Positions 31,662 through 37,769 of a stretch of 37,769 nucleotides of DNA are shown here, piece by piece. The DNA is taken from NCBI GenBank assembly GCA_025454855.1, contig JALONS010000006.1:1-37769 (forward strand). The letters run 5' to 3'. A program made the translations under genes and the position numbers. Positions within the stretch are counted from its first letter, which is position 1, and each line of letters begins with the position of its first letter. This DNA comes from Arcicella sp. (lineage in GTDB: Bacteria > Bacteroidota > Bacteroidia > Cytophagales > Spirosomataceae). The notes under the pieces are model-generated. The model worked only from the letters and a program-made list of their open reading frames with translations. It was not told the origin of the DNA and did no database searches.

Positions 31662-32630
31662 ATGACACTTCTCGACACAATTCCACAATTAGATTTAGCA
31701 AACTTTACGTCTGGTGATGCCGATAGTAAAGCCAAATTTGTACAAGACTTAGGTACAGCTTTCAATAACATAGGCTTCGTGGCCATTAAAAATCATGGGC
31801 TTTCTGATGAACATACAGCAAAGTTGTATGATACAGTTCAAAAGTTCTTCTATTCTTCTGATGAACTAAAACAAAAATATGCGATTGAAGGCATCGCAGG
31901 ACAACGGGGTTACATTGGTAAAGGTAAAGAAACTGCAAAGGGATTCAAGGTAGCCGATTTGAAAGAATTTTACCACGTAGGACAACCCAAAGTAGATGAC
32001 GGAGACCCTATTTGGGAGGAATATCCCGATAACGTTTTCCCGAGTGAATTGCCTGAATTTGAGGAAGATACTTTGCATACGTACCGAACTTTGGAAAAAG
32101 CTGGCAAAACTTTATTGCGAGCCATCGCTCTGTATTTGACACTACCCGAAGATTATTTTGAAGATAAGGTAAAACACGGAAATTCAATTTTGAGGGCTAT
32201 TCATTATTTCCCTATTCCTAATCCAGAAGATTTACCCGAAGGAGCTGTGCGAGCCGCCGCTCATGGAGATATTAATCTCATTACATTGCTGATGGGGGCT
32301 TCTGCCGAAGGATTAGAGGTATTAAGAACCGACGGAAAATGGATACCCATTACTTCATTGCCCGACTACGTGGTGGTAAACGTTGGTGATATGCTCGACC
32401 GACTCACCAATCATAAATTGAAATCAACGATACACCGAGTGGTGAATCCTCCGAAAGAGAAATTGGGAACTTCCCGTTTTTCAATTCCTTTCTTTATGCA
32501 CCCTCGCTCAGAAATGGACTTAACTTGTTTAGAGTCTTGCGTAGATGCTCAACATCCTAAAATGTACGTGAACATGACTGCAGGGGAATTTTTGAATGAG
32601 CGATTGATTGAGTTAGGTTTGAAAAAATGA
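31662..32630 (+). CDS. 2-oxoglutarate/Fe(II) dioxygenase, isopenicillin-N-synthase-like
   Basis: The 322-residue protein has an N-terminal DIOX_N region (GFVAIKNHGLSDE) and the double-stranded beta-helix core with iron ligands His201, Asp203 (AAHGDINLITLL) and His258 (LKSTIHRV), plus Arg272-x-Ser274 for 2-oxoglutarate. Substrate unknown. Its last codon overlaps the start of the chromate-transporter gene (ATGA), so the two genes are translationally coupled. Confidence 0.92.
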   Translation: MTLLDTIPQLDLANFTSGDADSKAKFVQDLGTAFNNIGFVAIKNHGLSDEHTAKLYDTVQKFFYSSDELKQKYAIEGIAGQRGYIGKGKETAKGFKVADLKEFYHVGQPKVDDGDPIWEEYPDNVFPSELPEFEEDTLHTYRTLEKAGKTLLRAIALYLTLPEDYFEDKVKHGNSILRAIHYFPIPNPEDLPEGAVRAAAHGDINLITLLMGASAEGLEVLRTDGKWIPITSLPDYVVVNVGDMLDRLTNHKLKSTIHRVVNPPKEKLGTSRFSIPFFMHPRSEMDLTCLESCVDAQHPKMYVNMTAGEFLNERLIELGLKK

Positions 32631-33793
32631 AAAAAATCAGGCGACTCATTTTCTTGAAAGACGTTCTGATACTTGCGTGTACCTCTTTCGGAGGTCCGCA
32701 AGTGCATTTGGCTATGTTTATAGACCACTTCGTGAAGAAAAGAAAATACCTGACCGAAGCCGAGTTATTAGAGTTACAAGCCCTTTGTGCCATTTTACCT
32801 GGACCTACCTCTACTCAAACTATCACGGCTTTGGGTTATAAAATTGGAGGTCCTAATTTAGCTTACATCACTTTATTTGTATGGATTAGCCCTGCCGTAG
32901 CCATCATGACGGCAGCGGCTTTTGGCATGACTTATCTCCAAAATAGAGACTTGATTCGTTTTATTCAACCGATTGGAGTAGCCTTTATCATTCACGCTGG
33001 TTTTATTCTGGGGCAAAAAGTTATCAAAAATGCTACGGGTATTATTCTCATGCTTCTTTCGGCTGCTTTTGCTTTTTATTTTCAGTCGCCGTGGGTGTGT
33101 CCAATCGCTTTGATTATTGGCGGAACATTTACTTCATTTAACTACAAAGACTACCCCAAACAAACCAAACACAAAATGGTAATTCCTTGGGCAAATTTCA
33201 ATTTGTTTTGGGGATTTTTACTGTTTTTAGCTGTTTTAGGGCATTTCACTGACTACGAGCCATTCCGTTTATTCGAGAATTTTTACCGTAACGGTAGTCT
33301 TGTTTTTGGTGGAGGACAAGTATTAGCTCCCATGCTCTATACTGAATTTGTAGAGTTTAAGAACTTAATTCGGAGTGATGATTTCCTAACGGGAATGGCT
33401 CTTTCGCAGGCGTTACCCGGTCCAGTATTTGCCCTTACGTCTTATTTAGGAGTTTTGGTGATGAAAAATGGAACGTTCTATGAACAACTTTTGGGTAGTG
33501 CTGTAGGGGCGGCAGGTATCTTTTTGCCTGGTACTTTCTTGATATTCTTTGTTTATAGAATCTGGGGGCAACTCAAGCAGTATAGGGGTATCCGTGCTTC
33601 TTTAGACGGTATCAATGCCACCTCTATTGGATTGACGCTTTCGGCAGCGTTCACTTTTTTAGTCCCGATGGTTCAACGGGTTGATTATTTGGGACTTACT
33701 ACCGTTTGTATTACGTTATTACTGATACAATTTACTAAAATTCCCACCTTTTTTATCTTTTTAGGAGGGTTGATTTTAGGATTATTAGTGTAA
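32627..33793 (+). CDS. chrA: ChrA-type chromate transporter
   Basis: The 388-residue membrane protein has two homologous CHR halves: an N-terminal half with SFGGPQVHLAMF and ILPGPTSTQ, and a C-terminal half with VFGGGQVLAPM and ALPGPVFALTSY. About 10-12 hydrophobic segments are present. The family moves chromate or related oxyanions outward across the inner membrane; the true substrate here may be different. The start overlaps the stop of the dioxygenase gene by 4 bases. Confidence 0.9.
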   Translation: MKKIRRLIFLKDVLILACTSFGGPQVHLAMFIDHFVKKRKYLTEAELLELQALCAILPGPTSTQTITALGYKIGGPNLAYITLFVWISPAVAIMTAAAFGMTYLQNRDLIRFIQPIGVAFIIHAGFILGQKVIKNATGIILMLLSAAFAFYFQSPWVCPIALIIGGTFTSFNYKDYPKQTKHKMVIPWANFNLFWGFLLFLAVLGHFTDYEPFRLFENFYRNGSLVFGGGQVLAPMLYTEFVEFKNLIRSDDFLTGMALSQALPGPVFALTSYLGVLVMKNGTFYEQLLGSAVGAAGIFLPGTFLIFFVYRIWGQLKQYRGIRASLDGINATSIGLTLSAAFTFLVPMVQRVDYLGLTTVCITLLLIQFTKIPTFFIFLGGLILGLLV

Positions 33794-33854
33794 AATATTC
33801 ACCAATATTGTCTGAACTATCTTTTGAAAAATTTATATAACTTAAACTTAAATC

Positions 33855-34202
33855 ATGTCAGAATTTCCTCCTTGTCCCAAATGTAATTGTGAATATACTT
33901 ATCCGAGTGATAATCTTTTAATTTGTCCAGAATGTTTTCATGAATGGACTCTTGAAGAAGTTGAAAATACTGGAGATGATTTTTCGGATAAAAAAGTGAT
34001 AGATTCAAATGGGAATGAATTACAAAATGGTGATACGGTAATAGTAATAAAAGACTTACCTGTTAAAGGTGCCCCTAAACCAATAAAGGCAGGAACGAAA
34101 GTGAAAAATATACGTTTGACCGACGGTGCCCACAATATTGATTGCAAAATAGATGGATTTGGCTCAATGGGCTTAAAATCTGAATTTGTTAGAAAAGCAT
34201 AG
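33855..34202 (+). CDS. PhnA/YjdM-like zinc-ribbon protein
   Basis: The 115-residue cytoplasmic protein has an N-terminal zinc ribbon with [25 protein letters not shown] and then the PhnA-like domain ([55 protein letters not shown]). This matches the YjdM/PhnA family, historically linked to alkylphosphonates; its true role is not clear. It is followed by a terminator. Confidence 0.9.
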   Translation: MSEFPPCPKCNCEYTYPSDNLLICPECFHEWTLEEVENTGDDFSDKKVIDSNGNELQNGDTVIVIKDLPVKGAPKPIKAGTKVKNIRLTDGAHNIDCKIDGFGSMGLKSEFVRKA

Positions 34203-34206
34203 TTTG

Positions 34207-34240
34207 AAAAATCCCTACCAAATTAATTTGATAGGGATTT
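34207..34240 (+). terminator. Terminator after the PhnA-like gene
   Basis: A stem of 17 pairs with one mismatch (aaaatccctaccaaatt and complement) with no loop spare bases at its centre and a T-rich tail. Confidence 0.8.
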
Positions 34241-34264
34241 TGTTTTCGTTAAATGATTAGATTA

Positions 34265-35518
34265 CTATTCACTTACTCTGAATTGTAAATCATTCACCAA
34301 GATAGAACTTGTTGTAAGATTATTCTTAATGAAAACTTCTATGTAATCTCCTGTATTCAAGTCCACTTCCGTTTCTAATATAATTTGAAAGCTATCTGTT
34401 TTAGAATCAGTGGCTTTTGTGGCATGAGGTGCTACTTGTTCTAAACCATTTTTCAGGACTGCAATCGAAAAATTTGAACTTCCTTCTGAAGGAGTTGCTC
34501 CAACATTTACGTAAATTTTTGCCGTTAAGGTACGTTTGCCTGTATAGGTAAATCGATTATCACTTGCAATAAAAGAATTTGCTTTTACGGTATTCGTTTT
34601 ACCACTTATCTTAGTATAAAGTGTTGGCGAAATAAACTTTGTAATTTTATAGTTATCATTCATGTATATAAATCCGTAGGGCTTAGTATCGGGAACGGCT
34701 GCACCATTTTGCCTCATCTGCCAACCGGGGGTATGCGAGTCGAATCCACTCAGAGGAGTCCCTACACCTCTGAATAAATTTCCTGACATTCTGGCTTGAT
34801 CTACCGTTGCTCCTTCGTTCATTTTCACGGCTGTTTGTCCCGAAAAGACAAAATAATTATTGGATAAATCAATGTCATTAGCACTAAAATTACTAAGAAA
34901 CTCAAGAGCTGACCCCGCTGAAATATTAGTTACATAATTGAAAGAGGAACAAAATTTACCAGTTGTTCCATTTAATTTAAGTCCATCACGGCATTTCCAA
35001 TAATTTCCTGTTATATAAACTGAATTAAAGCCGAAGATAGTACCAACGCCTGCACTGGGTAATTTAGGGAACTCAATTACTGAGTTGCCAGCCAACAAGT
35101 TACAAAACTTTGTACTGGTATTATCAATAAAATTATAACCTTTGGTAAGTGGAGAAAGAGGAATGATAGCTAATTTTTCCATATAAACATCCACGTCGGT
35201 ACTATTCAAGACCGCTCCTTTTACCGAAGACATAATACCATCTTTGGCGGGGTCGTTTCCTCTAAGACCAGCCCCATTAGTATTAATAGCATTAGGGGAA
35301 ATATCTATAAAACCAGAAAATATATAAATTTTGGTACTATTAAGGGTTATTTCACCATTGACTGGTTTGGGTAAGTCACTAATAGAATGTACCTCAACTA
35401 CATTGTAAGTAGCGGGAGGGGGAAGTGGAACATTAGGTTTTTGGGCGGATATTTTCTCAACAGAAAAAAACAAAAAAAGAACAAAGAGAATGAATAAGTA
35501 AGGCTTGTTAAACCGCAT
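34265..35518 (-). CDS. Exported beta-helix protein with a C-terminal jelly-roll-like domain
   Basis: A signal peptide (about 1-25) leads to a parallel-beta-helix-like region (about 45-270) with repeated strand-turn units such as GNYWKCRDGLKLNG and NDIDLSNNYFVFSGQ, then NLFRGVGTPL. The C-terminal 120 residues (NSFIASDNRFTYTGKRTLTAKIYVNVG to the end) look like a compact beta-sandwich seen at the tips of phage tail spikes or fibres. To my recollection, similar proteins occur in phage structural modules. No other phage genes are near, and the protein is exported by the cell, so it may be a domesticated adhesin or polysaccharide-binding protein. No catalytic motif is evident. Confidence 0.7.
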   Translation of the reverse strand: MRFNKPYLFILFVLFLFFSVEKISAQKPNVPLPPPATYNVVEVHSISDLPKPVNGEITLNSTKIYIFSGFIDISPNAINTNGAGLRGNDPAKDGIMSSVKGAVLNSTDVDVYMEKLAIIPLSPLTKGYNFIDNTSTKFCNLLAGNSVIEFPKLPSAGVGTIFGFNSVYITGNYWKCRDGLKLNGTTGKFCSSFNYVTNISAGSALEFLSNFSANDIDLSNNYFVFSGQTAVKMNEGATVDQARMSGNLFRGVGTPLSGFDSHTPGWQMRQNGAAVPDTKPYGFIYMNDNYKITKFISPTLYTKISGKTNTVKANSFIASDNRFTYTGKRTLTAKIYVNVGATPSEGSSNFSIAVLKNGLEQVAPHATKATDSKTDSFQIILETEVDLNTGDYIEVFIKNNLTTSSILVNDLQFRVSE

Positions 35519-35668
35519 TTCGTAATATTGGGGGTTAATGAAAAACTATACGATTCGTAGAGTTGAAATAAATTCGTAATACCTTAACCTATACATAAAA
35601 CATTTGTTTTGTTTTTTTGAATTATTTTTATAGATGCAGTTTTACGATTATTTATGCTGTAAAAACAT

Positions 35669-35706
35669 AAAAGCCAAATACTTAGTAAATTAAGCATTTG
35701 GCTTTT
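35669..35706. terminator. Terminator between rfbA and the beta-helix gene
   Basis: aaaagccaaatactta and taagcatttggctttt form a stem with one mismatch, flanked by a T-run, just downstream of rfbA (which is on the minus strand). Confidence 0.75.
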
Positions 35707-35754
35707 TCTTTAAAAACAGGATTAACTATTCCTAAAAATGTAATTTTACAGAAC

Positions 35755-36615
35755 TTATTTCAGTAAATTTAACAAATACTGCCCATAACCACTTTTTACC
35801 AATGGTTCGGCTACTTTACGAAGTTGGTCGGCATTAATAAAGCCCATACGGTAGGCTACCTCTTCTATACAACCCACTTTCAACCCTTGACGTTCTTCGA
35901 TAACTTGTACAAATTGTCCAGCTTGCATTAAAGAAGCAAACGTACCTGTATCTAACCAAGCCGTTCCACGGTTCAAAACACCCACTTTTAGTTTTCCTTG
36001 TTTTAAATATTCTTTATTTACGTCTGTAATTTCATATTCTCCACGGGGCGAAGGAGCAATATTTTTAGCAATTTCTACTACCGAATTATCATAAAAATAT
36101 AAACCCGGTACGGCATAATTAGACTTGGGTTCAGTGGGTTTTTCTTCGATAGAAAGCACGTTGAAGTCATGGTCAAATTCCACAACTCCGTAACGTTCAG
36201 GGTCTTGCACTTGGTAGGCATACACTACGCCTCCTTCTGGGTCGTTGTTGGCTTGGAGCAATTTACTCAAACCACTGCCATAAAAAATGTTATCACCCAA
36301 CACCAAAGCCACTTTATCATCACCGATAAATTCTTCGCCAATCACAAACGCCTGAGCCAGTCCATTTGGCAATGGCTGTTCAGCATACGAAAACTGACAA
36401 CCCACCTGCGAACCATCACCCAAGAGTTTTTGGAAATGGGGCAAATCATGGGGCGTAGAGATAATCAAAATCTCCTTGATACCTGACAGCATCAGAATCG
36501 ACAAGGGATAATAAATCATCGGTTTGTCGTAAACAGGCATAAGTTGTTTACTAACTGCTAATGTTAATGGATGAAGGCGTGTACCTGAGCCTCCTGCGAG
36601 AATAATTCCTTTCAT
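35755..36615 (-). CDS. rfbA: Glucose-1-phosphate thymidylyltransferase
   Basis: RmlA makes dTDP-glucose from glucose 1-phosphate and dTTP, the first step of dTDP-rhamnose synthesis. The 286-residue protein begins [18 protein letters not shown] (nucleotide site) and has [38 protein letters not shown] and [10 protein letters not shown], all normal. An open frame extends upstream to 36675 through a tandem gagtgaat repeat, giving a [11 protein letters not shown]-like tail; I reject that extension and start at the ATG at 36615. It lies 133 bases after rfbD on the same strand. Confidence 0.97.
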   Translation of the reverse strand: MKGIILAGGSGTRLHPLTLAVSKQLMPVYDKPMIYYPLSILMLSGIKEILIISTPHDLPHFQKLLGDGSQVGCQFSYAEQPLPNGLAQAFVIGEEFIGDDKVALVLGDNIFYGSGLSKLLQANNDPEGGVVYAYQVQDPERYGVVEFDHDFNVLSIEEKPTEPKSNYAVPGLYFYDNSVVEIAKNIAPSPRGEYEITDVNKEYLKQGKLKVGVLNRGTAWLDTGTFASLMQAGQFVQVIEERQGLKVGCIEEVAYRMGFINADQLRKVAEPLVKSGYGQYLLNLLK

Positions 36616-36622
36616 ATCTCTT

Positions 36623-36659
36623 ATTGAGTGAATGAGTGAATGAGTGAATGAATGAGTAA
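36623..36659. repeat. Tandem repeat of gagtgaat upstream of rfbA
   Basis: Four imperfect copies of an 8-base unit (in plus orientation, gagtgaat) run just before the rfbA start. The copy number could vary by slippage and alter the leader length. Its distance to the ATG is 8 bases. Confidence 0.7.
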
Positions 36660-36748
36660 ATATCGTTCGACTCAAAAAAATATATGTTACCTAATCTACC
36701 CTACGAAGCCTTCTAATTTTTACTATCTTCCCTATCTTATCTATGTGG

Positions 36749-37597
36749 TTACAAAGATGATAGAGCCACTTTCAAGCTATCCCTCCAGTACGGAATTTCG
36801 ATGCCAAAAGTATTTTTTATTTTACTTTTATCCATTACTGAAAACGCTGGTCTGGTGGCTTTTGTGGGGTACTCAATGGTTTTCAAGGGTTTAACTTTAA
36901 CGCTAATATTCCCCAACTCAAAAATTGCTTGGGCGAAATCGTACCATGAAATAGCTCCTTCGTTGCTGTAATGGTAAATACCATAAGCCTTTTTATCAGA
37001 AGCGATAATGTCTAACAAAGCTCCTGCCAAATCAACTCCATAAGTTGGTGAACCGATTTGGTCGGCAATAATGCCCAAAGAGTCCCGTTCAGTGCCTAAT
37101 TTTATCATGGTTTTCAGGAAATTATTAGCAAATTCAGAATATAACCAAGCTGTTCTGACGATATAATGCTCTGGTAATGAATCTGTTACTGCTTTTTCTC
37201 CTTCCAGTTTTGTGAGTCCATAAATACTAATGGGATTCGCTGGCATTTCCTCCGAAAGTAGCGTCGGAATATTTCCTTCAAAGACAAAATCCGTAGAAAC
37301 GTGTAACATTGTTGCTCCGAATTTGGCACATATTTTTGCGACATTCTCCGCTCCATCACGGTTAATTTTCCGAGATAATGCCACTTCGTCTTCTGCCTTA
37401 TCAACGGCAGTATAAGCGGCACAATTGATAACATATTGTGGTTTTTCTTTAGTGAAAAGGTCTTCTAAAACCTTCATATCCAAAATATTACCCACAAATT
37501 CATCAACAAAAGAGATGGATGTGATATTTCTTTGAGTAGCTACTTTTTGGATGCACTGTCCTAATTGACCAACGCCTCCTACAACTAATATTTTCAT
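36749..37597 (-). CDS. rfbD: dTDP-4-dehydrorhamnose reductase
   Basis: RmlD reduces the 4-keto sugar to dTDP-L-rhamnose, the last step. The 282-residue protein has the Rossmann start GGVGQLGQCIQ, YVINCAAYTAVDKAE, HVSTDFVFEG and the active site YGLTKLEGE (Tyr and Lys). Length is normal. It is downstream of rfbB on the same strand with a 67-base repeat-word spacer between. Confidence 0.97.
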   Translation of the reverse strand: MKILVVGGVGQLGQCIQKVATQRNITSISFVDEFVGNILDMKVLEDLFTKEKPQYVINCAAYTAVDKAEDEVALSRKINRDGAENVAKICAKFGATMLHVSTDFVFEGNIPTLLSEEMPANPISIYGLTKLEGEKAVTDSLPEHYIVRTAWLYSEFANNFLKTMIKLGTERDSLGIIADQIGSPTYGVDLAGALLDIIASDKKAYGIYHYSNEGAISWYDFAQAIFELGNISVKVKPLKTIEYPTKATRPAFSVMDKSKIKNTFGIEIPYWRDSLKVALSSL

Positions 37598-37616
37598 ATT
37601 TTGTGTTCGTTTGATG

Positions 37617-37661
37617 TTCGATGTTTAGACTTTTGTCCAACATCGAATATCCAACATCGAA
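37617..37661. repeat. Inverted and direct copies of ttcgatgtt between rfbB and rfbD
   Basis: ttcgatgtt (37617-37625) has inverted copies at 37639-37647 and 37653-37661. The same word builds the inverted repeat at 1851-1933. Confidence 0.7.
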
Positions 37662-37664
37662 TTA

Positions 37665-37769
37665 TTATCTATTTGCGTACATTCCTTCGTAATACTTCTG
37701 ATAATTCCCACTCGTTACATTATCTAACCATTCTTGATTGTTCAAAAACCAATCGACGGTTTTTTCTAA
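37665..37769 (-). CDS. rfbB: C-terminal end of dTDP-glucose 4,6-dehydratase
   Basis: The last 34 residues (LEKTVDWFLNNQEWLDNVTSGNYQKYYEGMYANR written in part: TVDWFLNNQEWLD and YQKYYEGMY) match the end of RmlB. The rest lies beyond the window edge. It completes the local rfbB-rfbD-rfbA order. Confidence 0.88.
   Translation of the reverse strand, partial: LEKTVDWFLNNQEWLDNVTSGNYQKYYEGMYANR

Noticed and set aside
34265-35518. Prophage remnant
   Set aside because: Only one protein has phage-like architecture; no integrase, portal, capsid or lysis genes are present and the protein has a signal peptide.
36616-36675. N-terminal extension of rfbA with THSFTHS-like repeats
   Set aside because: It is translation of the tandem gagtgaat repeat; the standard RmlA start MKGIILAGG is at 36615.

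Overview
The window comes from a chromosome of a Bacteroidota bacterium, probably a member of the Cytophagales; the exact genus is inference. The base composition is AT-rich. Several upstream regions carry the Bacteroidota-type promoter (TTG or TTTG, about 19-21 bases, then TAnnTTTG) rather than sigma70 boxes. The gene content is also typical of the phylum: a GWxTD lipoprotein, a type-2 PyrF, a SPOR-domain RlpA, PHP-type tyrosine phosphatase and a PtuAB-like pair.

Layout from left to right. Positions 1-573 hold the N-terminal part of an unrecognised, possibly STAND-like protein that runs off the window. It is followed by a 444-base gap with a 35-bp perfect inverted repeat. Next come pyrF (-), rfbC (+), maltokinase (-), a tRNA-Glu, a higBA toxin-antitoxin pair, a GWxTD lipoprotein, a methyltransferase, a small lipoprotein, a candidate structured RNA, a cupin and glgB. 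The middle holds an SDR, a CpsB-type phosphatase, an exported GH5 glycosidase and the pyrR-pyrB unit. A leftward accessory block follows (PD-(D/E)XK-like protein, PtuA-like ATPase, PtuB-like HNH nuclease, DinB-like protein), squeezed between pyrB and glgE. To the right are rlpA, a RES/Xre toxin-antitoxin pair, a vanadium-haloperoxidase/PAP2-like lipoprotein, a sodium:solute symporter, clpS, recR, a MazF-type pair, two small exported proteins, an exported Mn-type superoxide dismutase, a 2OG oxygenase coupled to a chromate-transporter gene, a PhnA-like zinc protein and an exported beta-helix protein. The window ends with rfbA, rfbD and the tail of rfbB.

Genes that work together. Maltokinase, GlgE and GlgB are three steps of the maltose-1-phosphate route to alpha-glucan, spread over 20 kb; TreS is not in the window. 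RfbA, B, C and D make dTDP-L-rhamnose, with rfbC placed about 33 kb from the rest. PyrF, PyrR and PyrB belong to pyrimidine synthesis and its control. Defence and stress modules are three toxin-antitoxin pairs plus the Septu-like block.

The least explained parts are: (1) a promoter-driven 128-nt inverted-repeat-closed segment on the minus strand near 8830-8957, which looks like an unannotated small RNA; (2) a nuclease-fold gene heading the Septu-like operon; and (3) many intergenic spacers built from repeated short words and inverted copies, including two elements that share a 17-base terminal motif.
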